The notes under the pieces are model-generated. The model did no database searches, had not been told where the DNA came from, and worked only from the letters and a program-made list of their open reading frames with translations. Position numbers and translations under genes: made by a program. 64,000 bases of DNA from Benincasa hispida (taxonomy: Eukaryota; Streptophyta; Magnoliopsida; Cucurbitales; Cucurbitaceae), in the NCBI RefSeq assembly GCF_009727055.1, contig NC_052355.1, positions 50,522,731-50,586,730 of the forward strand, in the 5' to 3' direction. Positions 46,232-59,307 of the stretch are shown one piece after another. Each line of letters opens with the position of its first letter. Within the stretch, counting starts at the first letter, position 1.

Positions 46232-49200
46232 TCATTTCAACGTCGATTATCTTTTAGTACAACAACCAAAATTGGGGTGGTATGTGGATCTCATCTCTAA
46301 CATCAATGTGAAAGAGTACATGTCACATTATCTGCTCCAACTTAATTCTTCATTTTGTTTTTCTATTGAAACAAAATAAACAAATAACAAAAAAAACGTA
46401 TTGTTTGTTTGTGAATTTGTTAGTTAGTCGTAGAAAAATATACCACAACACAAAGCACGTAATAACTGCAATGTAAGGTAAGTTTTCTTTTTTCTCTCCG
46501 TAAATGATTTGATTTGTCATTAAATTTATTGTTTTATGAATATGAGGACTTCTTGATCCGCCTTCTTTATTAGTGTCCATTATGACTTAAAATATCAATT
46601 CAAGAACAAGATATCCAGAGGATAGAGTCCCTTTAATACCAATTGAAATTAAAGTGGATCTAATCCAGCATACAAAAATCAAGCACCATGTTATAACATG
46701 AGTACTGACGAATATAATAGCTTAATATCAAAAAACAACAGCAGTGATAAAAGAGATACAAAAACTTGATAACTCATTTAGGTATAACATCACATACTCC
46801 TAGTGGTTGTATGTCTAATGAAAATAAATTTCACTATATAAAGAGTAGCAATTACAATAAAGTACTTATGTGATAGACTCCATCTCCAATAATTCACGTA
46901 CAATTTACTTTTAGTTTCAATTTAGGTTTTCCCTAATTTTGAACTCTCCTTAGTTCTATAATAAAGTTTCGCCCAAATTTTGTATGAGATCCCTTCAACA
47001 CAATATACTTAAGCTCTCCTTAAGTGTGAGCATCCATCACCTTCACGAATAAGTTTCTCCCAAACTTAATATGAGAACCTTTCAATGCAATGGAAAACTT
47101 AGGCTCACCTTGAATATGAGATAAACTTTTTTTTTCAATCACAAACATTGCATACAACCAATGATGACACTCCAACCTAGTCTAGATAAAAATCGGCAAC
47201 ACCCTCAACATCAAGGTACACCAAGATTACAAACATTGCATTACTTTGAACAAACTCTTAAACCCTTAATATCTACTTTCCGAATAAAAGGGTTGATCCT
47301 AAAAAACCAAGACCACAATATATGTATGTATAGCATGACCTTGAGTAGATTCAAGAAAGGAGAAAATATTCTCTAAAAAAAAGAAAAAAATGTTAGCAAA
47401 TTTGAACAACACATAATCGATAGTTAAGGAAAAAATATTCTACTAGAATCTGCCTATGAAACATTATATTTAACATCATATACGAAATGTTGCTCAAGTT
47501 TTGCCAGTAATAAATTAGTCAATCATATTACAATATTATTTATATATTATAGTTTCTTTATATATAATATCTTTTGCTAGTATTGAAAGAAGACCAAATC
47601 AAATTTTGAAAACTTAAACAAAATAGTTTTTGAAAATTTGTTTTTATTTTTTTGAATTTAACTAATAATTTGGGATAAAGCCATTTTAAAGATTTGATAT
47701 TACAATAAGCACAAATTTCAAAAAGAAAATCATCATAAAATAAGGTCTAAATGGTTAATTATCAAACCCATTAACGTAGTACATTGAGTGTCATTTGGAT
47801 GAAATAACATGTATTTAAATATGTTGATAAAATATGATTAAATAACACAAGATCAGCATTTTGCTAATAAATTATGTTCTATAGAATGACTTGGCTAGTT
47901 GAGAATTTTTAATATATTTAAAAAAATAATAATAATATCAAGCATTAAAAACCAAAGCAAGATTAAGAATTATGTAATTTTAAAGTGAGCATTTTGTATG
48001 TATGCATACAACTAGCGGTGGAAAAGTCAACCCTGATCCAATTTTATTTTAGCGTTGACGTTCAATTTTTTTATTCCATTTCCTTTCTGAATAAGGGCAT
48101 AACTGTCTAAATGCATTTCCACTTTAATAGGAGAAGTATTTGATAAAATTTAATTTTAAATAAGAAAAAATTAATATTAATACGAAAGTTATGTAATTTA
48201 GTTATATGAATGAAAGTAGATTATTATTTCAATTATTTTTCATATCAATAATTTATAATTTATTACAATATAATTATTTGAATATATATAATTTGAATGG
48301 TAACTGATTTTGTTTCATCTAAATTTATTTTATAAAAGATTTTATAAAAATATTATTATAAATAATTGAACCAATTAAAATTTGGGATTGTGAGAAAATA
48401 AGTTAATGGAATGATATATTTGAAATGGGTGATACCAAATTTTTAGAAAAATTAAAATCTAAAAATTTTCATTTAATAGATAAGTTGTTTCATCAAATTA
48501 ACTTAAGCAATTAAAATTCTCGCTTTTTAAGATTGCAAAAGAAACTTCAAATCGGTTTAGTTTGATATTAAAGATATGAACTATCAAAATCTCCACGCTT
48601 CATGTTATTTTCATTAAAACAATTTTTCTTTATTGTCAATCACTTATCATGTATGATATTATAAAGCAATCTCAATTTTATATATGATTGTTCCAATTAT
48701 TAAATACATGAAAAGTAACTAATAATGCCATCATAGTTTTTTTTTTTTTTTTTCCTTCTCATTCTATTCTCTTCTTTTATTTTCTCATCTTGTTTCTCCT
48801 TTATAAACTTGTTAGTAGACTTTCCCTAAAAAGAAAAATAATAAAAATAAACTTGTTAGTATACTTATTAGTAGAATTGTTCATTTTTATATAATGTTTA
48901 AAAATTTAAATGGCATATGATAACATTGTTTATTCTAGATTCATTATATTATTTTTTATTAGAAATTAAAAAAACATGTTCTATTAAATTAATCACAATT
49001 TACCATATTATCCTCTTAATTTTTATATTTTTAATTGTCTAAATTTAATTAAGATATTTTTTAATAAATTTTAAATTTAGTAATTTAAAGTTAATTTTTA
49101 TTAAATTTGATTAAATAATAATAAGACACAATATAAGATATATAAAAGAAGTGTTAGTATATTCTATTTTTTAAAAAGTATATCAAAAAGTAACATCAAT

Positions 49201-49388
49201 GACGACCCATTTAATGTTTATTGAAAGTATATCTAAATTAAGTATATGAACTTTAAATGAAACTAAATTCAAAATGCAGAAACCAAAAATGATATTTTTA
49301 TCCATTTTTATCGAAGTTACAATTTTGTTTGAATTTCCACCTTGTTATCTTGATCTATGACTTGAATATAAACCTTTGCAAATGTCAT
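46232..49388. other. Spacer between the BAHD copies
   Basis: The first 150 bp are the likely 3' UTR of copy 1. 46600-47400 is less A/T-rich, with phrases TTCTCCCAAACTT / CTCTCCTTAAGTGTGAG and GGTACACCAAGATTACAAAC that look like old retroelement debris but cannot be classified. 47400-49388 is A/T-rich with nothing recognised. Confidence 0.4.
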
Positions 49389-49473
49389 TATTATTATGCC
49401 AACCACCGGGCCGTGGCATGGAGCTTCATGGGCATTGCCCCATTCCCAATCTACGATATTGGATTGACCTATT
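49389..49473 (+). pseudogene. Possible tiny BAHD exon-2 relic
   Basis: One frame reads AWSFMGIAPFPIYDIGLTYF before a stop. FPIYDI resembles the MPIYDVDFGWG segment of the neighbouring BAHD genes. Only about 20 codons are involved and DFGWG itself is not present, so chance similarity is quite possible. The place, between two tandem BAHD genes, is the main reason to record it. Confidence 0.2.
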
Positions 49474-50126
49474 TCACTTAACCTAGAAACAAGCACTCAA
49501 GACATGCCAATGCTCATGAAAATCCAGATCAATTGAGTGAAACTCTTTTAAGGAACCTAAAGGCTAGAAAGGGTGGGAGAATCCAAGTATTTTTAATTCA
49601 TTAAAATCTCGCATTTAGACCGAAACATAAATTATTATAAAAGGAAATCAAAATAAGTATAATTCAACCAATATAATATTTGTATTATCAACCTTAAATT
49701 CAGATGTTAGATTTTCTATCCCTACTCCATATGTTGTATAAAAAACAATAAATTATTATTAAAAAAAAATTAGAATTTATAAACGCTTAGGTTAGCTTTT
49801 AAAATTCAAGAAAACACATTAAAATATAAATCAAAACCTAACCAGTTTTATCTGATATTTGTTTTTTTAATGAAGTTTAAGTTTCAAAAGAAAAACAACG
49901 AAACAAAAAATAATTTTAATCAATATTTTTGCTTACTTAAGAAGTTAACATACAACAATTGGCATTATATTATTAGGTTGAAGTGTGATCTTCTCCATTC
50001 GACTTTGACTCAGTTTTATGCATTTGTCCATAAATTGGGATCCAAAACAGAGCTTTCCATTTCCACCCCTTCCCCTGTTTTTATCTTCTTCACATTATTC
50101 TTTTACTTTTCAAATTTCAATCAACC

Positions 50127-52629
50127 ATGGCCGTCGAAATCCAAATCATTTCCAAAGAATCAATTAAACCCTCTTCCCCAACGCCGGAGCACCTCCGCCG
50201 TTACAGTTTCGCCTTCCTCGACCAAGTCACCGTCGATGTCTACAACCCGATGGTCTATTTCTACACCGCCGGCTCCGCCACCCCCGCCGAAATCGCCAAC
50301 CACCTGAAAAAATCCCTCTCCGACGTCCTGACCCATTACTACCCTCTCGCCGGCAGAGTCAACTACGACGAATTTTTCATCGACTGCAATGACGACGGTA
50401 TCCCCTTCATCGAAACCAGAGTCAACTGCCGACTCTCTGATGTAATGAACACGCCGTTTCCTTCTGAATTAAACAAATTTCTTCCGTTCGAATTGGACGA
50501 GCTTGACGAGTTTCAATGGGGTTCATTGAATGTGTTCGAATGCGCGGCGTTGCTGTGGGATCTGTATTTCTCATAAGATTAGCGATGCTCTGTCTTTTTT
50601 CATTGTGGTTAATGGGTGGCGGCGTATTGCCGGGGAGAGAAGGAGGCATTACGGACTCATTTGTCGTCGGCGGAGCTGTTTCCGCCGGCGAGACGGGCTT
50701 TACAACACGAGAACGAGTATTTTCAGGCAGAGAGTGGTGAGACGGTTTGGATTGATGCTGTGAATGTCGAACGTATAGAGCTTAAATATGCAGAGTGCGC
50801 TGCCATGCAAAACCAGAGGCGGCCTACGAGAGTTGAGGCCTTGTCTACCTTTATCTATGGTCGTTTTATTGCCGCCATTAAAGCTGTAAGTCCCATAGTT
50901 TCTAAACTAATACGAGTCACTCAACTTTACAAGAACACCTAAAAAAAAAAAAAGTAATTAATAATCCACGATCTTTGACCAATTATAATTGAACACTTTA
51001 TGTGCGAATGTACTTAAATATTTTCTAGTTCAAAATGTATATTTATTTGAGATCATATATCAATTTTATTGGGATAAAACCAAACTATAATATCTTCATA
51101 TCATTCAAATCTTCATCTACCTAAAATATAATTTGAAAATTCATTTTTATTTTAATATAAAAGTCACTTTGTAAAAATAACAATTTAGTCCATGAATTTT
51201 TTATTGTAATGATTTAGTCCCTAAACTTTTAATTTTATAATAATTTAGTCCTTAAACTTTATGTATCCCAATTTAGTCATTGTATTTTAAAATTTTTAAC
51301 AATTTAGTTCCTATTTTACAAATTAGTGTTAAGATTTAATGAGATCTCTTGCATAATTAAATTAATAAAATAATTAGAGACTCAATATTTTTATAAAATA
51401 TAACGAATATATCATAAAATAGTAAAAATTGAGATCTAATTTTGATAAACTTGTTTACATTGAAGACTAAATTGTTACAAATTTAAAAATACAAAGACTA
51501 AATTGTTGTATACTAAAGTTGACTAAATTATTACAAAATTGATAGTATAGAGACTAAATCTTTACAAACTATTTATGGACTAAATTATTATTTTTATGAA
51601 ACTTTAGGGACAAAAAATAATTTTTAATTTAAAAAATATTTTATTCTTAATCATTTTAAAATTATTCTCCACTCAAATCTTTGACCGATAAAAGAAATAA
51701 ATATGTATAATAACTACACATGTGGAAAGAAATAATATATCGATACATGTATATTTCAAAATAAATAAATAAAAGAAAGAAAAAAGAGTATATGATAAAT
51801 TTGAGGTTAAAAGCATTTTTGGTTCTAATCATTAATCATTAACAAGTTATTAGTTTCACTTTCGTCACAATTTTGTTTTTGTTTGTTTGTTTTTTTTTTT
51901 TTTCATTATAATTTGTGATCATTTGATTTTTTTTTAAAATTAAGACTATTTCTTCCTATTTTATTAAAATTATTTTGTTATTTTTAAAAAACAAGTATAC
52001 TTCTTCTCAATTCATTACCATAATTTTTTTAGAATATCTATGAAGTGGAAGAGTTGAATTGTTTTGAAATATATAATTGATAGGTTTGTAGCGGTGAGTC
52101 GGAGAATGGAACGTGTGAATCAAAGAAAAATATATTCCTAGTATGTCACTCTGTAAACATACGGTCAAGGCTGGACCAACCAATCCCCGATTATGCATTT
52201 GGAAACTATTACAGAACCACATTCGCAGTTCCCTCAGAGGAGATTCTGAACGACGACTACTGTTACGATCTTGTGAAGCAAGCGAGGGAAGAAATTGGGA
52301 AGATCGACAAAGACTATCTCAAAAGACTTCAAGAAAGCTCCAAATTCCTCGACTCCATGAAGAAGACAGCCACCCAATTCTCCACCGGTGAGCTCATCTC
52401 TTGCTCCTTCACCAGCCTCTGTCGGATGCCCATTTACGATGCCGATTTCGGGTGGGGTAAACCCGAGTGGATTAGCTCCCCTGCCTTGATATTCAAGAAC
52501 CTCTTTGTCTTCATTGATAAGAAAGATGGCGATGGAGTTGACATTTATGTTCATCTCAAAGAAGAGCACATGAACAAGTTTGAAGTTGATCAAGAGTTTC
52601 TCAAGTATGTCAAATTGCCATCTAATTAA
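50127..52629 (+). CDS. BAHD acyltransferase, vinorine-synthase-like (copy 2, frame broken as assembled)
   Basis: This is a tandem duplicate of the gene at 43359 with the same exon plan. Exon 1 is 50127-50885, intron 50886-52083, exon 2 52084-52629. The first 128 codons are almost identical to copy 1 and exon 2 is open to the stop with DFGWG intact. Between about 50510 and 50750, nine single bases are missing relative to copy 1, mostly G. As assembled the protein stops at 50576, right after the catalytic histidine codon position. The nine losses add up to three codons, so the frame is correct again before the intron. Either this is a pseudogene or, more likely, the consensus is wrong here and the true product is about 437 aa. 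A leader of about 140 bp and an AATAAA at 52774 are also conserved between the copies. Confidence 0.8.
51157..51640. repeat. TTTAGTCCC foldback element, copy 2 (in intron)
   Basis: It has the same design as 42479-42968. AATTTAGTCCATGAA / GATTTAGTCCCTAAAC phrases lie on the left and GACTAAATTATTACAA / TTAGGGACAAAAAATA on the right. It is noncoding and lies inside the copy 2 intron, absent from that exact place in copy 1. Confidence 0.7.
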
Positions 52630-52779
52630 TCATTTCAGTTTCCATTATTTTTTTAGTACGATTAATATTTGGGTGTTATGTGATTTTGAATCTCTAATTT
52701 CAATGTGAAGAAAAATATGTCACATTCTCTACGTTTAAGTTAATTTTCAATTTCGTTTGTTTATTGAAACAAAATAAAA

Positions 52780-53759
52780 GAACCAATATGTTGGTGAATT
52801 TGTTAGTGGTAAAAAGATACCACATTAGAAAGTTAGTAAATTATTGTAATGTAAAGTAAAATTTTGGTTTCTCATTATTGTTTTATGGATGTGTGTGTTG
52901 GATCAGAAGGTAAGCATATCTCATGAAAAAAATTGATGTGTTTTGCAATAAGGATTTTACATTTTTTTTTTAAAAAAAAAACATTTGATTTTCTAGTTAC
53001 ATTCGACCAAAAAAAGTTTTTCATAACTGTATAAATATATAATCTCTTTGTTATGTAATTTACTTTTTGTAAGTGTTTTAAACATCAAGTTGAATTTAAA
53101 AATTAAAAAGAGTAGTTTTTGAAAAACTACCAAATTCAAATATTTATATGAAGTGATAGAAACCATTTTAAAATTTAGTGAACTAACACAAATCTTAAAA
53201 ATAATGATGATTTTAAAAACTGACAAATTCACAGTTTGTATTTATTTTTTCAACTCGGGTTTTGAATTAGGTGTAATATTTTGTTAAATTCAATGATTTT
53301 TTTTTTAAAAAAACTTGTGTTTAATTATCTTAAACTTTTATGTGTTAAATATGCTTTTTTTAATTATAAATTAGTAGAGTGAAGCTAATTTGACAAAGGT
53401 TCGAAATCACTCTCTCTATTTTTTTTTATGATTTGATGGCTAAAATAGCTAATCAATTATTAATTAAAAACTTTCAATGATAGAGTATAACTACAATGCT
53501 CTTATTCCCGACTAAAAAAAGATCCTCTATTATGCTTAAATCAACCTTGTTGAGTCACATGATGTCTATGATCTCCACAACTTCTTACATTTGATGGTTG
53601 ACCCCAGTTTGAAATTTGATACCCTTGTTACGATGTCGATGCATCACATATTGATCATCACCATCTTCGAGCATACTAAGTGTTGATGGAAAAAAATTGA
53701 AATGTTGATGGTGTTGGCATCATGGAACTAGGGATACAATGATCGATAGGGGTTGTTTG
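52780..53759. other. A/T-rich spacer, nothing recognised
   Basis: No gene. 53400-53759 has normal composition but no open frame of note. Confidence 0.4.
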
Positions 53760-56700
53760 TGTTGGGGTGTATGTCCTAAAGCCTTGTAGTTATATGTCAG
53801 TTGAATCAATGGTTGACTCATTTTATGAAACTTATGCAATAATCCAATAAACAAAATTCAAGATTATTTGATGTAACTTAAACATGTATGTGGATACATA
53901 TGGGTGGATCATGTTTAAGTGATAACCTAACTGGTCTATAGTATATGTATAAGATTGGGTGTCTTATCTTAGTAATACTACTGATATGATCCGCTTTGTA
54001 AATGTTATAATTGTTGTAAAGTTTTACAAATGATCTGATCCTGATCATTCATATGGAGATATATAAGTAGGGATATCCTATACAAAGAGTTTGTATAAGA
54101 TCGGATCACGAAATGTTGAGTATTTCTTTGTAATGTTGTTGCTAGAAGAGACTTACATTTCACCAGGATGACCATAGATGACTTGACCTTAATCCTGAGT
54201 GAGTTGTAAACTCTTGTCCATTAGGGTAGTCCTTTGATTTGTTTGGATGAGAGTGTCCAAGTTCGCCAACTCAATATACCTATCATTTTGGGGATTCGTC
54301 TGATAGGAAAGATGGGAAGAAAACTATACAAAAAGAAATTCACTCCTTCCCTATAGTTAGGGTAAGAAGATAAATTAGTCCTTTAAGGGCTGATTCTGGG
54401 GCTTGAACAGTGAGGCGCCTCACCCTCTCCTGGCTCGAGAGGGGTTCAGTCATAGTTGGACTATGACTAATTGTTCATTAGAGGGATCGGTGGTATTTAA
54501 GGAGTTAGATATAAGTACAAAGGTAAAACGGTAATTTGACTCAACTGTACTTACAAGCAATTAGTGAATGGTCAACGCATTGTTGATTGGTTTTATCCAA
54601 TGGACACATAAATATATCTATAGTGCGAAGAATGCAGTTGTCAGTCTTTGTGAAGTGACCGACAATTTGTTGGGTTGTATGTCCTAAAACTCGTGGTTTG
54701 TAAACATTAGAACTTATTCTGAGAATTCAATAAAGTTGTTGTTGAATATATTGTTCTTTTAGAAATCCAATAAACCTAAGTCACTTGACTATTATTTGAG
54801 TATTTGAACTTTATGTGGAGACATACAAGTGGATCAGGTTCCAGTAAATAGTCAAAATGATCTATAGTATATGAATAAGGTTGGGTACCTTATTCTGGTA
54901 ACACTATTAGATGCAGTCTACTATGTAGTTATTACAAAGAGTTGTAAAGTGCTACATACAAAATGATCCTAATTCGTGCATGTTGAGACATGAGGAGTGA
55001 GGGTGTCCTGCGTAAATGAATTTTGTGCAAGATCGGACCACGAAACCTGTCACTCTTACTTTATAACGTTGTTTACTGTTTAAGACTGACTATTTCGAAG
55101 CGATGACCTAGGTAACTTAACCTAAATTCTGAGCTAACTATGAACTCCTGTTTGTTCGAGATTATCCTTTGATCTGCAAACGATGAGAGTAGACCAATTG
55201 TCTCTGCTCAATAAGCTTACCATTTTGGGGAAAAGACCGGATGAATAGCTGGGAACATAGGGTGCAAGAGGGAATTCACTCCTACCTGATTAGGGTTAGT
55301 AGAGAGGTTGTTCCCTTCAAGTGCTTATTCTGGGTCTTGAACAAGAGGCCTCACCCTCTCATTGACCTGAAAGGGATTCGATTTGTTGATTGGATCACAA
55401 ATCAATTGTTCATTAGGGGATCAGTAGAACTTAAGGGACAAGAGGTAATTTCGGGGATAAAACAGAGATTCGACCCGACCCTTATTATGAGCAACCTGTG
55501 AAAGGTTAACTTACTAATAATGGTTATATCGAGTGGACATAATATTTCTATAGTGAGGGGAGTTCAGCTATGGGTTTTAGTGGAATCACTCATTAGTTAT
55601 CGAATGGCGGTTAGATCGGACTAATGAGTTTAGCCGATTAATCTCGGATCGTTGGAGTCCATGATCTGTAGGTCCGCGAGGTCCCTCTACTAGCTCGTCA
55701 ATGGGTAAGCTTTAGGGTAGCTTGAGAAATTAATTTGAAACTTTCAAATTAAACGGAACAAGAGAATAAATATTTAAATATGATTTAAATATATGAAGAT
55801 GATTATTGTGCAAAAATTAATTTATAAAATTGATTTAATAAAATCAAATTTTAATGAAAATGATTTAAAAGTCATTTTTTGTTTTAAAAAAAACGAAAAA
55901 ACGTTTTGCATGGATTGCACAAAATGGAAAAAGAGTTTTCTTCATTATCCTCATCTTTATGCTCACACACAAACTATGATCTTCTCTACTTTGATTCTCC
56001 AAGCATGAGCTACAAGCCATACACTCCATCACTTTGCATGTTCATCTAAATATATAAAGAAGATTGGAGTTGTTGGAGAAGAAAAAAGAATACAAAATTT
56101 TGAGAGAAATTTCGGTGAAGAAAAAACTGTCTTCTTCAACTTGCTGCTGTGAGCTTTCCCTATTTCTTCACATCTTCAAGTTGTTCTTGAGTCCCACAAC
56201 TCTACCTAAAGCTCCAAGAGCATATTAGGAAAGGCTTTGAGGTGGTTCACGTTGATATCAAGTGAAGATAACAACTGAATAGACATTTTCTTGGAGAGTT
56301 CGTAAAAGGTATGTTCTGAAAACCCATTTTTATGACAGCATGCTTTAGTTTTTGCCAAAATTAGTGAATTAGAATGCTTATGGATCCTTGATACTTCCGC
56401 TGCATGTTGTTTCACTCTTATACAATTAATGAATGTTGGTTAATTTGATTAAAGAGTTTAATCAATTAATCTCGTATCATTGAAGTTTCAATCTACAGAT
56501 CCCCTCTTTAGCTCAATAAGGACTAATGGGAATCAAATTAATTTTGGTTTAATTTGAATTGTTCAAATTAATTAAAGAGAATTAATTATATAAGATACAA
56601 TTAAATAATATATATAGATACATTATAAAACATAGTATATGTTAATACATTACATAATTCTATGAGAGAAATAAATATTTAAATATGATTCAAATATTAA

Positions 56701-57515
56701 TTTTTTTTAAAATGATTCATATGAAAACTATATGTTATAATTTAATGTGAATATGATTCATATTGAATTTACGTAGTTTTATGAGAGAAATAAATATTTG
56801 AATATGATTCAAATATTAATTATGTAAATATGATTCATATAGAAACTATATGTTAAAATTAATATGAATATGATTCACATTAAATTTATATAGTTAGATG
56901 AGAAGGGTTATTATATGAATGTGGTTTATATATATAAAAAAAACTATAGGTTATATTATATATATGATATAATATAAACTATAGGTTATATGTTATATGT
57001 GATATAACATATAGTTTAATATTTATATATATTAAGTTAGTTGATTTTTCTAAATAAAAAACGGGGAGGGAGTTGTAACTCCTTCAATCTCTTTCGAACC
57101 CACCTCTCACGTAAGAAGGAGAAGAGAGAAAGTGGTTCTCTAAAACTTCATCTTCTTCCTCTGAATTCTCTTTGGATAAAGAGGAATTCTCACAGATTAC
57201 TCACCATCTCTCATAATCCTTCCCTCTTGCCAAAATTGAGTGCAAACCCACAACTCTGCATGATTCTCATCCCTAAGAATAACGGAGAAGACCCCACAAT
57301 GGTGTTCGCTGCAGTGCTCGTAAGATTGGGAGAAGACAACGCGAATTGGAGAGAAAGGTGAAGAATTGGTCTTCAAGGATAAGTGATCTCCGGATCTCTT
57401 ATTCCTCTTCTTTTTCAGTAATTAGCATGCCTAATTAGAATGCATATTATGTTTTCGTCCTCTATCAATTGCGTTCTAAAATCCTTTCCGTTGCGGGTAT
57501 TCACACATACTTTCA
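53760..57515 (+). mobile_element. Copia-type LTR split by a nested LTR
   Basis: It starts TGTTGGGGTGTATGTCC. It aligns with the LTRs at 33220 and 35212 through ...TTTCCGTTGCGGGTATTCA near 57502. Subtracting the nested LTR (54668-56422) leaves about 2.0 kb. There is no internal region on either side, so it is probably a solo LTR. A target duplication was not recognised. The frame at 57041-57361 is incidental. Confidence 0.65.
54668..56422 (+). mobile_element. Nested solo LTR with CAATT target duplication
   Basis: TGTTGGGTTGTATGTCC... closely matches the 5' LTR at 24296. CAATT lies on both sides (54663-54667 and 56423-56427). Removing the insert and one CAATT restores GACCGACAATTAATGAATG, which matches the uninterrupted LTR at about 36885. 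Length 1755 bp. Confidence 0.85.
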
Positions 57516-57839
57516 TTTAGATATTCATTCTAAATATCAAGTTGAATTTGGAACATCCTGATGTCTAGCGGGATTACCTTGTTCTTCATTGGGAACATCA
57601 CCATCGAAATATCACACTCTATATATAGATGTAAGTGTATGCAAGGTCGTTGTAGTCATTCTAGCCATTGCAGGCGTTTTTTCAGATATTGTCATATTTT
57701 AAAAATTGTGCTAAAAAAGAATTGAAGTGTCTTAGAATAATTAATCATATAATTAAATAATAAAATCAAATCATCCTATTAAATAACAAATTCATACCAA
57801 AAAGTAATAGAGACAACTAATTTCGTTATTAATAGTGTT
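57516..57839. other. Spacer, nothing recognised
   Basis: No gene or repeat recognised. Confidence 0.35.
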
Positions 57840-58320
57840 ATGTTGTGCAATGTTGATTTAAATTATCGTCTTGTTTGCTTTATTGTTATTTAATTAACAC
57901 AAGTTTTCTCCAACCAAACCCAAATATAAGCCTGATTAATGTATCCAGAAAAGTACCAGAGTCGAATACAGGGACTTTGTGATAATTAATTTTTGTTGGT
58001 CCTAATGATTTTCAAAGAATAAAATTAATCAATATGAATGAGGATTGTTTGTACAAATAAAATGAAAGACTATTTAAAAAAATTAAAAATGGGAAGATGA
58101 AGATGGATGGAAAGAGTGATGACGAGAGTGTGATGCATCGAGAGTGTGAGTGAATGTACGTTGAATGAGAAGATGATATGCGTTGATGATGAGACTGCAA
58201 CACAAATATAGACAGCTTGTGTTAATGAGTAAAAATCAATGACTACAACACAAATATAGACAGCTTGTGTTAATGAGTAAAAATCAATGACTAAAGTAGG
58301 GTTGATAAGATTTACCAACA
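57840..58320. repeat. Retroelement fragment related to the LTR element at 38420
   Basis: AAGTTTTCTCCAACCAAACCC, CCAGAAAAGTACCAGAGTC and GAATACAGGGACTTTG parallel the block AAGTTTTCTCAGCAGAACCC...GTCGAACTCAGGGAC in the LTRs at 38420 and 40300. The rest does not match. It is likely a fragment of another LTR family with the same conserved block. Confidence 0.4.
58196..58292. repeat. 48-bp tandem duplication
   Basis: CAACACAAATATAGACAGCT...AATCAATGACTA occurs twice in direct tandem (starts at 58198 and 58246) with no visible difference over 46 bases, so it is recent or an assembly duplicate. Confidence 0.8.
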
Positions 58321-58984
58321 TTCACCCGTATTTATGCATAAGGATCCGTTCATGCTTTTAACTTAATAAAATATAGTAACCACCTCTCAATGTTTATGTC
58401 ACATTAATATTATCTCTAAGACACATGCTTAAGTTAAAATAGACTTTATTTCTAAAACCACTTCTTTCCTTACTTAACGATTTCCATAGCTACTTACTCA
58501 AGCAGTTAACTATTTCTACTTAAATCAATTGATCAGATTGATTCAAGCAACAGAATCAAGTACATACTAAACAAGATGAACTTTCATTTATGCCAAACTC
58601 GTGAGAATGTTGATTTTACTCTTCCCAACCCATTAGGAATTTAATAACTCATTATGGAGAAGAATGAACACACGGATGAATAAAAAATGATAGAGATCAT
58701 GATATCGCCTACTAATATTAGAATACCATTCAATGTAACCTGACTCAACATACATACCATTAGGGGTGAGCATGTTAGACCGAAAAACCAGCACGACCGA
58801 CCCAAACCGACCGAAATGGAGTCAGACGGTCGAAAATTTAAATAAATTGGTCATGGTTGGTTTTCAATTTTTCGAAACAAATTTATCAGCGGTCGGGGTG
58901 CGTATGGGTCGGGTCTCGACCAAACCCAACCAATTTATTTAAATATATATATAATGTTATTAGGGTAAATTTAGTCTTTATTCT

Positions 58985-59260
58985 TTCTTCCGCACCTGCA
59001 GGCCACAGCACAGCATCCGCTCTGAACGCGAGCTGCAGACTTTGTTCTTCCAGCAAACTTCGTTCCAACTTTCTTCTTTCTTCTTCGTTCCAACTTCCAG
59101 TCCAGCCGGCAGCCAGCGACAGCGTTGCCATCATTCCAGCCAGCACTCTAGTTAGTCACAGCCAGCAGACTTCGTTCCAACTTTCTTCTTTCTTCCACTT
59201 CGTACGAATGCCATCGTTCCACTCCGCACACACGTCATTCTAGCCAGTAGACTTCCAGCC
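58985..59260 (+). repeat. C-rich leader with repeated CTTCGTTCCAACTTTCTTCT units
   Basis: The unit CTTCGTTCCAACTTTCTTCT plus CCAGC-rich linkers occurs at about 59057, 59084 (partial) and 59168. It is unlike the A/T-rich surroundings. It lies between the left terminal repeat and the transposase start, so it is probably the promoter/leader of the transposon. The 128-codon frame through it is incidental. Confidence 0.5.
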
Positions 59261-59307
59261 CAACTTCCTTATTTTCCGTATCTTCATCTTGATATCTTCC
59301 ATTCCAG

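Noticed and set aside
55241..55501. 86-codon frame, and similar ones at 29593, 34556, 57041
   Set aside because: All lie inside LTRs, are not conserved between LTR copies, and show no protein family.
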